DNA from: Desulfovibrio sp. JY
GTDB taxonomy: Bacteria; Desulfobacterota; Desulfovibrionia; Desulfovibrionales; Desulfovibrionaceae
DNA: 64,000 nt
Reading direction: 5' to 3'
Assembly: GCA_021730285.1 (NCBI GenBank)
Contig: CP082962.1
Location: 1,488,001-1,552,000, forward strand
A model generated the notes under the pieces. That model was given only the letters and a program-made list of their open reading frames with translations. It was not told the origin of the DNA and made no database searches. Made by a program: the position numbers and the translations under genes. Of this stretch, positions 1 through 9,466 are shown one piece after another. Numbering within the stretch: position 1 is the first letter of the stretch; the number at the start of each line of letters is the position of its first letter.

Positions 1-755
1 TCGGAGCCGAGATAGGCCTCGATGACCGCCGGGTTGGCCCGGACCTCGTCTGGGGTCCCCTGGCAGATGCACACGCCATGGTCGAGCACCACCAGCCGGT
101 GGCTGACGTTCATGACCACGCTCATGTCGTGTTCGACCAGAAGCACGTTGATCCCGGTTGCGGCGATGCGCTGAATGGTTTCCATCAGCTCCCGGCTTTC
201 CGAGGGATTGAGCCCGGCGGCCGGCTCGTCCAGAAGCAGGGTCTTGGGGTCGGACCCCAGCGCCCGGGCGATCTCCAGGCGGCGCTGCAGGCCGTAGGGA
301 AGATTCTTGGCTACCGTGTCGGCATGGTCGCCCAGTCCGGCGAACTCCAGGGCCTCCATGGCCCGGCGGCGCACTCCGGATTCCTCGCGGCGCTGGAAGG
401 GCGAGCGCAGCACCGCGCCCAAAACGCTGGCCTTGGTGCGGCAATGCCTGGCCACCATGACGTTTTCCAGGGCGGTCATGGCGGTGAAAAGCCGGATGTT
501 CTGAAAGGTGCGGGCAATGCCTCGGGCCAGGATGTGGTGGGGCCGCAGCCCGGAGAGGGGGGCGTCGTCGTAGGTGACCTGGCCGCCGGAAATTTTGTAA
601 ACACCTGTAATGACGTTGAAGATGGTGGTCTTCCCGGCGCCGTTGGGCCCAATGAGGCTTAAAATCTCGCCGGGGCGAAGATCGAATGACACTTCCGTGA
701 GGGCTTGGAGACCTCCGAAGTGGACGCTGACATCGGTGAGACGCAAGTGGGCCAT
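1..755 (-). CDS. livG: Branched-chain amino acid ABC transporter ATPase, LivG type (3' end cut off)
   Basis: This is the cytoplasmic ATPase that powers high-affinity uptake of leucine, isoleucine and valine. Reading the minus strand from ATG at 755 gives a protein starting MAHLRLTDVSVHFGG, with Walker A GPNGAGKTT near residue 38, the LivG-type stretch TFQNIRLF near 88, Walker B LLLDEPAAGLNP and the switch histidine in LLVEHDMSVV. The insertion between Q-loop and signature, and AAGLNP, are typical of LivG rather than LivF. About 251 codons lie in the window and the last residues seen (VIEAYLGS) match a LivG C-terminus, so only a few codons are missing. The signature reads LPYGLQRRLEIARAL, as usual for the family. 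livF and the permease genes would be expected just outside the left edge or nearby. The ribosome site is weak. Confidence 0.93.
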   Translation of the reverse strand, partial: MAHLRLTDVSVHFGGLQALTEVSFDLRPGEILSLIGPNGAGKTTIFNVITGVYKISGGQVTYDDAPLSGLRPHHILARGIARTFQNIRLFTAMTALENVMVARHCRTKASVLGAVLRSPFQRREESGVRRRAMEALEFAGLGDHADTVAKNLPYGLQRRLEIARALGSDPKTLLLDEPAAGLNPSESRELMETIQRIAATGINVLLVEHDMSVVMNVSHRLVVLDHGVCICQGTPDEVRANPAVIEAYLGS

Positions 756-1129
756 GGAACAAGGTTCATACGAAAAAATCCGTCAAAAAACAAAGGGAAA
801 ATTGCAAAGCATCCAACGGGTTAATGTCGCTTCTTAGGCTGTGGTTCCTGTGCCGGTCGTCGCGCGGAACTTGGCGGATTTGTTAAAACTTCGTTACGCC
901 GCCTGGCCTTTTCAACCGTGATTCCCGGCCGGAGGGGCGTATTTTTGCCCGGGAAAGGATCGACGAATATTTTCCCGCCGGACAGGGAAAAATTCTGATT
1001 TTGTCAAAATGCTCGTCGAAGTTTCGGGAAACGGCCTCTCCGCCGCCGCGTCCGTTTTTTTCCTCCGGACCGGCCGTCCGCCATGCCGGGCACGGCCGTT
1101 GCATCGTGCACGGCCAGGAGGTGTCGCGC
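756..1129. other. Intergenic region between livG and the NlpC/P60 gene
   Basis: The two genes point away from each other, so this stretch must carry both promoters. An open frame runs into the lipoprotein gene from about 1001, but it has no ribosome site and destroys the signal peptide, so it is not taken as coding. I see no RNA gene, no convincing hairpin and no clear -35/-10 pair. Confidence 0.5.
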
Positions 1130-1606
1130 ATGCGGAGCGCCCTACGCATCGCCCTGATGGTTTTTCTCGGCCTGTCGCTCGGCGGCTGCGCCTTTTTCGG
1201 TTCCGACCGCCTGCCGCCGCCCATCGCCCCGGGCAAGGGGTCGATCGTGGACACGGCCCGGTCGCAAATCGGCGTGCCCTATCGCTATGCCGGGGAGTCG
1301 CCCCGCAACGGCTTCGACTGCTCGGGCTTCGTCCAGTGGGTCTACGCCCGCCACGGCATACGCCTGCCCCGCCGGACCGACGACCAGCTGCGGGTCGGCC
1401 GGCCTGTGTCCAAAAGCGAGCTAAGACCCGGCGATCTGGTCTTTTTCATGCCGTCGACCAAGTCCGGCAGCCTGCATGTGGGCATCTTCGACGGCCACGG
1501 CAGCTTCATCCACAGCCCCTCCTCCGGCGGCCGGGTGCGCGCGGACAGCATGCTCGCCCCGTACTGGCGCGCGACGTATTACGCGGCCAACCGCGTCACA
1601 CGCTAA
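1130..1606 (+). CDS. NlpC/P60 family lipoprotein, probable peptidoglycan endopeptidase
   Basis: A 158-residue lipoprotein likely to cut peptide bonds in peptidoglycan stems in the periplasm. The start is fixed by AGGAGG at 1116-1121, eight bases before ATG, and by the lipoprotein signal that follows: MRSALRIALMVFLGLSLGGC with a GGC lipobox, giving Cys20. The NlpC/P60 domain covers about residues 40-150. The catalytic Cys sits in NGFDCSGFVQWVY, the His in LHVGIFDGHGSFIH and the third polar residue lies just after. Length and layout match small Spr/NlpC-type lipoproteins. It stands alone, divergent from livG, and is followed by a hairpin terminator. The substrate bond cannot be told from sequence. 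Confidence 0.9.
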   Translation: MRSALRIALMVFLGLSLGGCAFFGSDRLPPPIAPGKGSIVDTARSQIGVPYRYAGESPRNGFDCSGFVQWVYARHGIRLPRRTDDQLRVGRPVSKSELRPGDLVFFMPSTKSGSLHVGIFDGHGSFIHSPSSGGRVRADSMLAPYWRATYYAANRVTR

Positions 1607-1771
1607 CTGACGGGCTTTCGGGACGTTGCGCGCCTTGTTGGTTTCGATGCCGGTGCATGGGAACGGGGTTTTCTTTCCTGGAACTACTGTCGTATTCTTT
1701 GCGCGGGAGGCGGTCGGCCAAAGGCTTTGACAGTCTCCGGGCTTTCTTTTTAAATTCATAGAAAATCAAAC

Positions 1772-1797
1772 GGTGCGCCGTTCGCACCATCTTTTTT
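1772..1797 (+). terminator. Probable intrinsic terminator after the NlpC/P60 gene
   Basis: A perfect 6-bp stem (GGTGCG at 1772-1777, CGCACC at 1783-1788) is followed within three bases by six T. It lies 165 bases past the lipoprotein stop and just before the histidine kinase start, so it would separate the two units. Confidence 0.55.
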
Positions 1798-1849
1798 GTC
1801 GGCCAAAGCGCGACCACCCGCCCGTTCGCGGCCGAAAACCGGGAGTCCC

Positions 1850-4684
1850 ATGCGCCACGCGTCCTTGCGGGTAAAAATCAATATCGCGATACTGCTGGCG
1901 TTTCTCATGGCCGCCATGGCCTTTGGGATGATCCTGACCCGGTATATGGGCAATCGCAAGGTTGCCGCCCAGAACCGGGCCCGCGTCCTTTTGGCCGTCG
2001 TGGCCGCCCGTCGCCTGGAAGCCCTGCAGCCGCTGCTCGACAAGCAGCTGCAGCTGGCGGCCGCCAAGGACATTCTCGAACGGGTGGTCAAGGTCGACGG
2101 CGTGACCGGAGCCTCTCTCTATGATGCCTCGGGCAGGTTGTTGGTTTTTGCCGGCAGCGCCAAGCCGGCCAAGACCCTGGTCGACGGCGGCGGCCAGCTC
2201 CCGCCGCCCGGGCGCGTCTTCACCGTCGCCGCCTCGGAGGCCGACGGCAAGTTGGCCGCCTCCCTGATCGAGCCCGTGACAAGCGCCGACGGCCGCCTTC
2301 TGGCCTCCCTGCGCCTGCGTTATTCCCTCGGCGAGCTTGTCGACCTCAACCAGCGGACCTGGATCGCCTTCGCCCTGGCCGTGGCGTCGGCCTACATCCT
2401 TTTGGCCGGGCTGCTCAACATCCTGCTGCACCGGCTGGTGCTGTCCCCCGTGGATACGTTGCGCCGGGGCCTCGAGGCCGTGCAGGACGGGCAATTGGGC
2501 CACCGCGTGCCGGTGGGTTCGCGCGACGCCATGGGCCGCGTGGCCCTGGCGTTTAACGCCATGTCCGCCAGGCTCAAGGAGACGAGCGAGTCCCTGACCA
2601 GGAGCCGCGACGAACTCGAGGAGAATCGGCGGCTTCTGGAAAAGCGCGTCGAGGAGCGGACGGCCGAGCTGGCCCGGACCAACGGAAGGCTTCTGGCCGA
2701 GGCGGCGGCCCGTCGCGAGGCCGAGGACCGGCAGCAGCGCGCCCTGGCCCTGCATCGGGCCATCCTGGAGTCCACGGCCGAGGGCATGGTCTGCGTGTCC
2801 CTGCCGATGCCCGGGGACGTGCTGGCCCACAACCGTCGGTTTCTGGAACTGTGGGGGCTCGCGGAAAATTGGGCCGCGTTGCCGGAGTCGGAGAGGGCGC
2901 GGCTTCTTCTCGACAATCTGGCCGACCCCGAGGCCGCCCGGGCCGGGTACGAGGCGCTCATGGGCGACGGGCAGCGCCTGGAGACGACGGTGCTGGCGCT
3001 GCGCGACGGCCGCTTTTTCGAGCGTCGTTCCGGCCCCATCCGTCAGGGAAGTTCCTCCATCGGCCGCGTGTTTTCCTATGTGGACGTGACCGAAGAGACA
3101 CGGCTTCGGGCCCGCACGGAGCAGCAAAAGACCATGGCCGAGGAGGCGAGCAAGGCCAAGGGGGCTTTTCTGGCCGTCATGAGCCACGAAATCCGCACGC
3201 CGCTCAATGTCGTCATCGGCCTGACCGAGGAACTGCTCGCCGGCGAGGCCACGGGCGAACAGCGGGACCACTTCCGGATCATCCAGCAGTCGGCCGCCCA
3301 CCTGCTCGGCGTGGTCAACGACGTGCTCGATTTTTCCAAGATCGAGGCCGGCAAGCTGGTGCTCGAGCGTATCGACTTCCGCGTGCGCGAACTCGTGGCC
3401 GGCGTGGCCGACGTGTTCGCCCGGGAGGCCCGGGTCAAGGGACTCGATTTCGCGGTTGCGGTCGACGCCGCCGTGCCGGCGTTTTTGCGCGGCGATCCGG
3501 GCCGGCTGCGCCAGGTGCTGCTCAACCTGCTCGGCAATGCGGTGAAATTCACCGAGGCCGGGTCGGTCTCCCTGGAGGTATCGCCCATCACCGCCGAGCC
3601 GCCGGACCGGGTCGGCCTCGTCATCCGGGTGGCGGATACCGGCATCGGCATCGCCCCGGACCGGCGGGACGGCATTTTCGAGGATTTCCAGCAGGGCGCG
3701 GGGTCCATTGCCCGGCGCTTCGGCGGCACGGGGCTGGGGCTGGCCATCTGCAAGGGCATCGTCACGCGCATGGGCGGGACCCTCACCGTGGACGCCAATC
3801 CCGGCGGGGGCAGCGTGTTTGTCGCTACGGCCTGGTTCGCTCCGGGCCGGGCGGTCGCGCCGGAGGCGCCGGAGTGCGAGCCGCCGACCGACGCCCTGTC
3901 GCGGCCCCTGCGCATCCTGCTTGTCGAGGACAATGCCTTAAACGCCGCCGTCACGAGGCTGCACCTGGCCCGCATGGGGCACGACCTGACCGTGGCGGAC
4001 AGCGCCGCCGCCGCCTACGATCTGCTGGCCCGCAAGCCCTTTCACGCCGTGCTCATGGATATCGAGATGCCCGACGTCGACGGCATCACCGCCACCCGGG
4101 TCATCCGGGCCGGCGGGCCGGCCGACGGCCCGGTCCGCGATCCTGGCATCCCCATCATCGCGGTCACGGCCCATGCCGTGGAGGACGTGCGCCAGAAATG
4201 CCTGGAGGCCGGCATGAGCGGCTTCGTCACCAAGCCCGTCAACTACCGGACCCTGCGCCGCATCCTCGAACAAGCGGGCGAGGCCGCGGACCCGGGCGTG
4301 CCCGCGCCCGATGCCGCCGCCGCGCCAGCCCCGGCCGACGACCTGTTCGATCCCGACGCGGCCCGGCAGGGCATGGGCATCACCTGGCCCCAGTACCGGG
4401 AACTGGCCCTGGTCAGCTTCAACGAGGGCGAACGGCGGCTGTCCGATGCCGGGCAGGCCATGGCCGCCGGGGACACGGAGAGCGCGATCATCGCCGCCCA
4501 CACCGTCAAGGGCGCGACCGCGACCATGGGGGCCTATGCCTGCCGGCGCGTGGCGTCGGAACTGGAAAAGGCCCTGCGCCGGGGCGACGAGGTCGCCGCC
4601 GGCAAGTCCCTGGAAGAGCTTTCCACCTTGTGGGAGGCCCTGCGCGCAGCCTATCTCGATTGGCGCGCCAAAAACGGGGATTGA
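1850..4684 (+). CDS. Hybrid sensor histidine kinase with receiver and Hpt domains
   Basis: A 944-residue inner-membrane sensor carrying an entire phosphorelay in one chain. Order: TM1 about 8-30, periplasmic sensor of about 135 residues, TM2 about 171-193, HAMP to about 247, coiled coil 248-300, PAS-like domain to about 415, HisKA with His446 in MSHEIRTPLN, HATPase with N box, DTGIGIAP and GGTGLGLAI, receiver with Asp737 in LMDIEMPDVDG and Lys in VTKPVN, and a C-terminal Hpt with His884 in AAHTVKGA. The ATG at 1850 follows GGGAG and places TM1 at the N-terminus; the frame can be opened upstream from TTG at 1796 but without a good ribosome site. No dedicated response regulator lies beside it. 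The signal sensed is unknown. The layout resembles BarA/TorS-type kinases. Confidence 0.93.
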   Translation: MRHASLRVKINIAILLAFLMAAMAFGMILTRYMGNRKVAAQNRARVLLAVVAARRLEALQPLLDKQLQLAAAKDILERVVKVDGVTGASLYDASGRLLVFAGSAKPAKTLVDGGGQLPPPGRVFTVAASEADGKLAASLIEPVTSADGRLLASLRLRYSLGELVDLNQRTWIAFALAVASAYILLAGLLNILLHRLVLSPVDTLRRGLEAVQDGQLGHRVPVGSRDAMGRVALAFNAMSARLKETSESLTRSRDELEENRRLLEKRVEERTAELARTNGRLLAEAAARREAEDRQQRALALHRAILESTAEGMVCVSLPMPGDVLAHNRRFLELWGLAENWAALPESERARLLLDNLADPEAARAGYEALMGDGQRLETTVLALRDGRFFERRSGPIRQGSSSIGRVFSYVDVTEETRLRARTEQQKTMAEEASKAKGAFLAVMSHEIRTPLNVVIGLTEELLAGEATGEQRDHFRIIQQSAAHLLGVVNDVLDFSKIEAGKLVLERIDFRVRELVAGVADVFAREARVKGLDFAVAVDAAVPAFLRGDPGRLRQVLLNLLGNAVKFTEAGSVSLEVSPITAEPPDRVGLVIRVADTGIGIAPDRRDGIFEDFQQGAGSIARRFGGTGLGLAICKGIVTRMGGTLTVDANPGGGSVFVATAWFAPGRAVAPEAPECEPPTDALSRPLRILLVEDNALNAAVTRLHLARMGHDLTVADSAAAAYDLLARKPFHAVLMDIEMPDVDGITATRVIRAGGPADGPVRDPGIPIIAVTAHAVEDVRQKCLEAGMSGFVTKPVNYRTLRRILEQAGEAADPGVPAPDAAAAPAPADDLFDPDAARQGMGITWPQYRELALVSFNEGERRLSDAGQAMAAGDTESAIIAAHTVKGATATMGAYACRRVASELEKALRRGDEVAAGKSLEELSTLWEALRAAYLDWRAKNGD

Positions 4685-4724
4685 CCGCCCCTTGGCGATC
4701 CCGGCCTTATCCCGTAAAAAAACA

Positions 4725-5429
4725 ATGATGGATGCAGCGAACGCCACAGGCGAGGCCCCGATGGGCCCGGACACGGTGCTGGACCTGGCTGGGGTCGCCT
4801 GCACGTTTGGCGACAGGGGCGTGCTCGGCGGCATCGACCTGACGCTGGCCCAGGGGGATTTCGCCTTTCTCACCGGCCCGTCCGGTTCGGGCAAGACCAC
4901 GCTGTTGCGCCTGCTGCACGGCAGCCTGCCCTGGCAGGAGGGCAGGGGGGTGATCGCCGGCCATGACCTGGCTGCCGTGCAGCAGGCCGGGCTTTACAAA
5001 CTTCGCCGCGACGTCTCCATGGTTTTTCAGGATTTCCGCATTCTTCCCGACCGCACCGTGTTCGACAACGTGGCCTTGCCGCTGCTGGTGCGCGGCATGG
5101 AGCGCGGCCGGCTGCGCCACCGGGTGCGCGCGGCGCTGCTGGCCCTGGAACTGGCCGACGACGCCGGGCGGTCCTGCGCCGAACTGCCCGGCGGCGGCCA
5201 GCAGCGCGTGGCCATTGCCCGGGCCGTGGTGGCCGGCCCGAAAATCATGCTGGCCGACGAACCGACCGGCAACCTCGACGCCGCGCTTTCCGTGAAGGTG
5301 CTTTCCATCCTGCGCCAGTTCGCCGTCCACGGTACGGCCGTGCTCATGGCCACCCACGACAGGGAACTTATGGCCGGCGTTCCCGACGCCCGGGTCTTCA
5401 CCCTGCCGGGCCGGGAGGGGGCGGCATGA
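4725..5429 (+). CDS. ftsE: Cell-division ABC transporter ATPase FtsE
   Basis: The cytoplasmic ATPase that, with FtsX, controls septal peptidoglycan hydrolases. The 234 residues show Walker A GPSGSGKTTLLRLLHG, the FtsE-type Q loop FQDFRILPDRTVFDNVALP, Walker B MLADEPTGNLD and the H loop MATHDREL. The ABC signature reads [15 protein letters not shown] where FtsE proteins normally have LSGGEQQR, a real departure at the ATP-contacting serine. Its stop overlaps the ftsX start (ATGA), so translation is probably coupled. The start is uncertain: ATG at 4725 has no clear ribosome site, whereas ATG at 4761, preceded by GGCGAGG, would give a protein nearer the usual 222 residues. It follows the histidine kinase stop by 40 bases. 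Confidence 0.9.
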   Translation: MMDAANATGEAPMGPDTVLDLAGVACTFGDRGVLGGIDLTLAQGDFAFLTGPSGSGKTTLLRLLHGSLPWQEGRGVIAGHDLAAVQQAGLYKLRRDVSMVFQDFRILPDRTVFDNVALPLLVRGMERGRLRHRVRAALLALELADDAGRSCAELPGGGQQRVAIARAVVAGPKIMLADEPTGNLDAALSVKVLSILRQFAVHGTAVLMATHDRELMAGVPDARVFTLPGREGAA

Positions 5430-6298
5430 TCGGGCGGCTTTTCTTGTCCGGAGCGCGGGATCTGCTGCGCCATCCCGGGCGGCTGGCGGCGACCGTGGCC
5501 GGGGTTGCCGCCGTGGTCTACCTGTGCGGGCTTTTCGTGCTGGCCGGCACGGCGCTGGACGCCGCCTTCGCCCGGGAACAGGGTCGGGTGCGCTTTCAGG
5601 TCTACTGGAAGCCCGGGGCGGACCCCGCGCTCATCGCCCGGCAGATGGACTGGATGCGCGCCCTGCCCGGACTTGTCGCCACCCAGGCCTTCACCCCGTC
5701 CCAGGCCCTGGCCCTTCTGGGGCACAGCCTCGGGCCCCAGGCCGACCTGTCCGCTTTCGCCGCCCATAACCCGCTGCCCCAGACCATGCTGCTCACCTTC
5801 CGGCCGCCCGTGGCCGGGGAGGGCTTTGCCCGCGACATGTACAAGCGCCTGTCCGGGGTCGAGGGCGTGGCCGAGGTGCGCTACGATCCCCACGCCATGG
5901 ACGCCGCCGTGGCCGTGGGGCTGGTGACGCGCCGGGCCGTGCTGCCTCTGGCCGGGCTGCTCACGCTCCTTGTCGGGCTCGTGGTCGGCGGCATGGTGCG
6001 CCTGTCCATGCTGCACCGGCGGGAGGAACTGGAAATTTTGCGGCTGGTCGGGGCCAGCGAATGGTACATCCGGCTGCCGCTGGCCGTGGGCGCGACCCTG
6101 ACCGGGCTTTGCGGCGCGGGCGTGGCGCTGGCGGCGCTGCGCCTCACCCAGGCCACCCTGGCCTATGCCCTGGACGTGCCGCCGATTTTTTTTCGCCTGC
6201 CCTTCATGCCCGGCTGGCTGGCCCTGGCCCTGGCCCTGGCCGCCGCCTTCGTCGCCGGGCTGGCCGGACTGGCCGCCGCCCTGGAGCCCCGTTCCTGA
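5426..6298 (+). CDS. ftsX: Cell-division permease-like protein FtsX
   Basis: The membrane partner of FtsE, linking ATP hydrolysis to periplasmic cell-wall amidases through its extracellular domain. The 290 residues have TM1 about 20-42, a periplasmic domain with the FtsX-type region around residues 50-160, then three more membrane segments at about 170-195, 215-240 and 262-285. The cytoplasmic loop LHRREELEILRLVGASEWYIRLP is the diagnostic FtsX motif between TM2 and TM3. Translation starts inside the ftsE stop and ends in TGATG, shared with the next gene, giving a tightly coupled three-gene unit. Confidence 0.92.
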   Translation: MIGRLFLSGARDLLRHPGRLAATVAGVAAVVYLCGLFVLAGTALDAAFAREQGRVRFQVYWKPGADPALIARQMDWMRALPGLVATQAFTPSQALALLGHSLGPQADLSAFAAHNPLPQTMLLTFRPPVAGEGFARDMYKRLSGVEGVAEVRYDPHAMDAAVAVGLVTRRAVLPLAGLLTLLVGLVVGGMVRLSMLHRREELEILRLVGASEWYIRLPLAVGATLTGLCGAGVALAALRLTQATLAYALDVPPIFFRLPFMPGWLALALALAAAFVAGLAGLAAALEPRS

Positions 6299-7098
6299 TG
6301 GCCTGCGGCATCGTTTTGGCCGCCCATGGCTCCCGGCATCCCGGGGCCATGGCCGGACTAGCCGCCTTTGGCGAACGCCTCGGCCGGGAATACCCGGAGT
6401 GTCTGGTGGCCATCGCCCGCACGATCGGCCGCAAGCACGGCGGCACCGAGGCCTTCGGCGGGGCGCGGCGCGTGCCGGACGTCCTGGCCGCCATGGCGGA
6501 GAGGGGGATAAAACGGGTAGCGGTCCAGTCCCTGCACGTGGTGCCGGGCGAGGAATATCACGAGATGCTGGCCGGGCTGCGGCGGTTTCTGGAAAACGGC
6601 GGCCGGCGCATGACCTTTTCCGTTGGCGCGCCGCTTCTGGCCAGCCTTGCCGATGTGGACCGGGTGGCCGGGGCGGTGCTGGCCGGGCTGCCGCCGGAGC
6701 GCGCGCCGAACGAGGCGCTGGTGGTCATGGGACACGGCGCGCCGCCGCCCGGGGCCGGCTTTTACGAGGCGCTGCGCGAAAAACTTTTCCGCCTCGATCC
6801 GCTCGCCCGGTTCGGGGCCATGCCGCGCGAGCGGGGGGTGCCGTGCCCCGATCTCGAAGCCATCGTGGCCGACCTGACAGCCCGGAATGTGCGCACCGCC
6901 TGGCTCTTGCCCTTTCTCACCGTGGCCGGGGCCCATGCCTGCTGCGACCTGGCCGGCGACGCCCCGGCCTCCTGGCGCGGCCGCCTGGAAGCCGCCGGCA
7001 TCGCCTGCCGGCCGCACCTCGCCGGACTTGTCGAACAGCCGGCCATGACCGCCGTCTGGCGCGAGCATCTGGCCACCGCCCTGGGCCACCTCGCGTAA
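6298..7098 (+). CDS. cbiK: Anaerobic sirohydrochlorin cobaltochelatase CbiK
   Basis: A 266-residue class II chelatase that inserts Co2+ into sirohydrochlorin in the early-cobalt route to vitamin B12; in sulfate reducers the same family can also supply sirohaem. Visible signs are the N-terminal VLAAHGSRHPGAM, the metal-site region SLHVVPGEEYHEML, the second-half VMGHGAP, and PFLTVAGAHACCDLAGD, which corresponds to the conserved His/Asp motif near the CbiK C-terminus. No signal peptide is seen, so this looks like the cytoplasmic form rather than the periplasmic variant known in Desulfovibrio. It is translationally coupled to ftsX (TGATG), an unusual pairing with no obvious functional link. No other cobalamin gene is in the window. 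Confidence 0.9.
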   Translation: MACGIVLAAHGSRHPGAMAGLAAFGERLGREYPECLVAIARTIGRKHGGTEAFGGARRVPDVLAAMAERGIKRVAVQSLHVVPGEEYHEMLAGLRRFLENGGRRMTFSVGAPLLASLADVDRVAGAVLAGLPPERAPNEALVVMGHGAPPPGAGFYEALREKLFRLDPLARFGAMPRERGVPCPDLEAIVADLTARNVRTAWLLPFLTVAGAHACCDLAGDAPASWRGRLEAAGIACRPHLAGLVEQPAMTAVWREHLATALGHLA

Positions 7099-7190
7099 CG
7101 CGACGTTGACGCCGCTTTGGGGTTGTGAAAATATCGGTCGGCTTACGCGCATGGGTGCGCGGCCAAACTTTCGCTCCTGAGGATTCCCCC

Positions 7191-8129
7191 ATGAACTGGC
7201 CCCACAAGGATCTTCTCGACGTATCCCAGCTCTCCAGGGAAGACGTGGACGTGATCATGCGCACCGCCGCGTCCTTCCGCGAGATCAACTCCCGGCCGGT
7301 CAAGAAGGTTCCCACGCTCAAGGGCAAGAGCGTGGTCCTTTTTTTCGCCGAGCCGAGCACCCGCACCAAAACCTCCTTCGATATCGCCGGCAAGCGCCTG
7401 TCCGCCGACACCTTCGGCCTGGCCAAGACCGGCAGCTCCCTGCAAAAGGGCGAGACGCTCAAGGATACGGTGCGCACCCTCGAAGCCATGAACCCCGACG
7501 CCATCGTCATCCGCCATTCCTCTTCCGGAGCGGCCGATTTCGTGGCCCAGCGCGTCTCCTGCGCCGTCATCAACGCCGGCGACGGCTGGCATGCCCATCC
7601 GACCCAGGCGCTGCTCGATCTTTTCACGTTGCTCAACGTGTGGGACACGCTGGCCGGCAAGACCATCGTCATCCTCGGCGACGTGGCCCACAGCCGCGTG
7701 GCCCGGTCCAACTGCCGCCTGCTCCCCACCCTCGGGGCCAGGGTGCGCATCTGCGCCCCCCGCACCCTGCTGCCGACCGATGCCAGAGCCTTCGACGCCG
7801 AGATCTTCCACGATCCGGACGAGGCGCTTAGGGGGGCCGACGCGGTCATGTGCCTGCGCCTCCAGCTCGAACGCCAGGAAGCCGGGCTTTTGCCCGACCT
7901 GCGCGAATACGCCCGCCGTTTCTGCCTCACGCCAAAGCGCCTGGCCCTGGCCAATCCCGACGTCAAGGTGCTCCATCCCGGCCCCATCAACCGGGGCGTG
8001 GAGATCGCCTCGGAACTGGCCGACGCCGGCAATTCGCTCATTCTCGACCAGGTGTCCTCGGGCGTGGCCGTGCGCATGGCCGTCCTTTACCTGCACATCA
8101 CCCGCAAGGAAAAAGGGGAAACCGCGTGA
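7191..8129 (+). CDS. pyrB: Aspartate carbamoyltransferase catalytic subunit
   Basis: Catalyses the first committed step of pyrimidine synthesis, carbamoyl phosphate plus aspartate to carbamoyl aspartate. The 312 residues contain the carbamoyl-phosphate motif PSTRTKTSF near residue 54, the [10 protein letters not shown] motif near 136, and a C-terminal [11 protein letters not shown]. The start at 7191 follows GAGG at 7179-7182; the frame is open further upstream but lacks a ribosome site there. It overlaps pyrC by four bases (GTGA). No pyrI lies next to it, so the enzyme may work with the PyrC neighbour or as an unregulated trimer. Confidence 0.96.
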   Translation: MNWPHKDLLDVSQLSREDVDVIMRTAASFREINSRPVKKVPTLKGKSVVLFFAEPSTRTKTSFDIAGKRLSADTFGLAKTGSSLQKGETLKDTVRTLEAMNPDAIVIRHSSSGAADFVAQRVSCAVINAGDGWHAHPTQALLDLFTLLNVWDTLAGKTIVILGDVAHSRVARSNCRLLPTLGARVRICAPRTLLPTDARAFDAEIFHDPDEALRGADAVMCLRLQLERQEAGLLPDLREYARRFCLTPKRLALANPDVKVLHPGPINRGVEIASELADAGNSLILDQVSSGVAVRMAVLYLHITRKEKGETA

Positions 8130-9424
8130 CAGCCAAATCCCTGGCCATCCGCAACGTCCGGGTTCCCGGCCGTGAAGGCGTGTTCGACCTGCTTGTGGCC
8201 GAAGGCGTGATCCGGGAACTGCGCGCCCATGATGCGGCCGCGCCGTTCGACGATTACGAGGGCATAGACGGCCGCGACATGCTGCTGATGCCGGCCCTGA
8301 CCGATGCCCACACCCATCTGCGCGAGCCCGGCCAGGAATGGAAGGAGGACATCGCCTCGGGACTGGCCGCCGCGGCCGCCGGCGGGTTTTCCAACATCAT
8401 GTGCATGGCCAACACCACGCCGGTCAACGACAACGCCGCCGTGACGCGCCTGATGCTGCTCCGCGCGGCCGAGTCCTGGCCCAACGGGCCGCGCCTTTTC
8501 CCCATCGGCGCGCTCACCCTGGGGCTTCGCGGCAAGGAACTCGCGCCCATGGGCGAGCTGTTCGAAGCCGGCTGCGTGGCCTTTTCCAACGACGGCGAGC
8601 CCGTGGCCGATACCGAAATTTTCCGCCGCGCCCTGGAATACGCCGCCGAGCTGGCCCCGGTCATCGACCATTGCGAGGACCCCTACATGGCCAAGGGATC
8701 GGGGGCCAACGAAGGGGCCATGAGCGCGCGCCTGGGCCTTCGCGGCCAGCCCGACGCGGCCGAGGCCATCCAGGCCGCCCGCGATATCCTGCTGGCCGAA
8801 TACCTGGGCGTTCCCGTGCATCTGGCCCACATTTCCTGCCGCAAATCCGTGGAACTGATCGCCGACGCCAAAAAGCGCGGGGTCAGGGTCACGGCCGAGA
8901 CCTGCCCGCACTACCTGCTCATGACCGACGCGGCGCTGCTGGGCTACGACAGCCTGGCCAAGGTCAATCCGCCGCTTCGCACCGACGACGACCGGCTGGC
9001 CCTGGTCGAGGCCCTGCGCGCCGGCGTCATCGACATCCTGGCCACGGACCACGCCCCCCACGCCGCCCACGAAAAGGAAACGCCCTTCGAGGACGCCAAA
9101 AACGGCATCTCGGGCCTGGATACCGCCCTGGCCGCCCTGTGGGAGCTGGTGCGCCAGGGGCGGCTGACCCCCGAGGACATCGTCACCCGCTTTGCCTGGC
9201 GTCCGGCCGAAATTTTCAAGCTCCCTGTCAACCGCTTCGCCCCCGGCGACCCGGCCGATTTTCTGCTCTTCGACCCGGAAGATTCCTGGGTCGTCACCCC
9301 CGAAGCCCTGCGCTCCAAAGGCAAGAACACGCCGCTTCTGGGCCAGCCGCTCACCGGCCGCGTGGTGCTGACCACCGTCGGCGGCGTCGTGGTGCACGAC
9401 CGTATCCGCCCCAACGGAGCCTGA
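8126..9424 (+). CDS. pyrC: Dihydroorotase
   Basis: Closes carbamoyl aspartate to dihydroorotate, the step after PyrB. The 432-residue protein is a class I (long) dihydroorotase: metal-binding [17 protein letters not shown] near residue 60, NTTPVND, a second histidine in [16 protein letters not shown], and the metal-site aspartate in ILATDHAPH followed by the substrate motif GISGLDTAL. All metal ligands appear present, so it should be active rather than a PyrC-like structural partner. The GTG start overlaps the pyrB stop, giving coupled pyrBC translation. Confidence 0.96.
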   Translation: MTAKSLAIRNVRVPGREGVFDLLVAEGVIRELRAHDAAAPFDDYEGIDGRDMLLMPALTDAHTHLREPGQEWKEDIASGLAAAAAGGFSNIMCMANTTPVNDNAAVTRLMLLRAAESWPNGPRLFPIGALTLGLRGKELAPMGELFEAGCVAFSNDGEPVADTEIFRRALEYAAELAPVIDHCEDPYMAKGSGANEGAMSARLGLRGQPDAAEAIQAARDILLAEYLGVPVHLAHISCRKSVELIADAKKRGVRVTAETCPHYLLMTDAALLGYDSLAKVNPPLRTDDDRLALVEALRAGVIDILATDHAPHAAHEKETPFEDAKNGISGLDTALAALWELVRQGRLTPEDIVTRFAWRPAEIFKLPVNRFAPGDPADFLLFDPEDSWVVTPEALRSKGKNTPLLGQPLTGRVVLTTVGGVVVHDRIRPNGA

Positions 9425-9466
9425 CGCAAGACCCCGACACCCAAACGCCCCCCGGAGGTTTTTTCC

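Noticed and set aside
1001-1129. Upstream extension of the NlpC/P60 frame
   Set aside because: It buries the lipoprotein signal and has no ribosome site, whereas ATG 1130 has AGGAGG.
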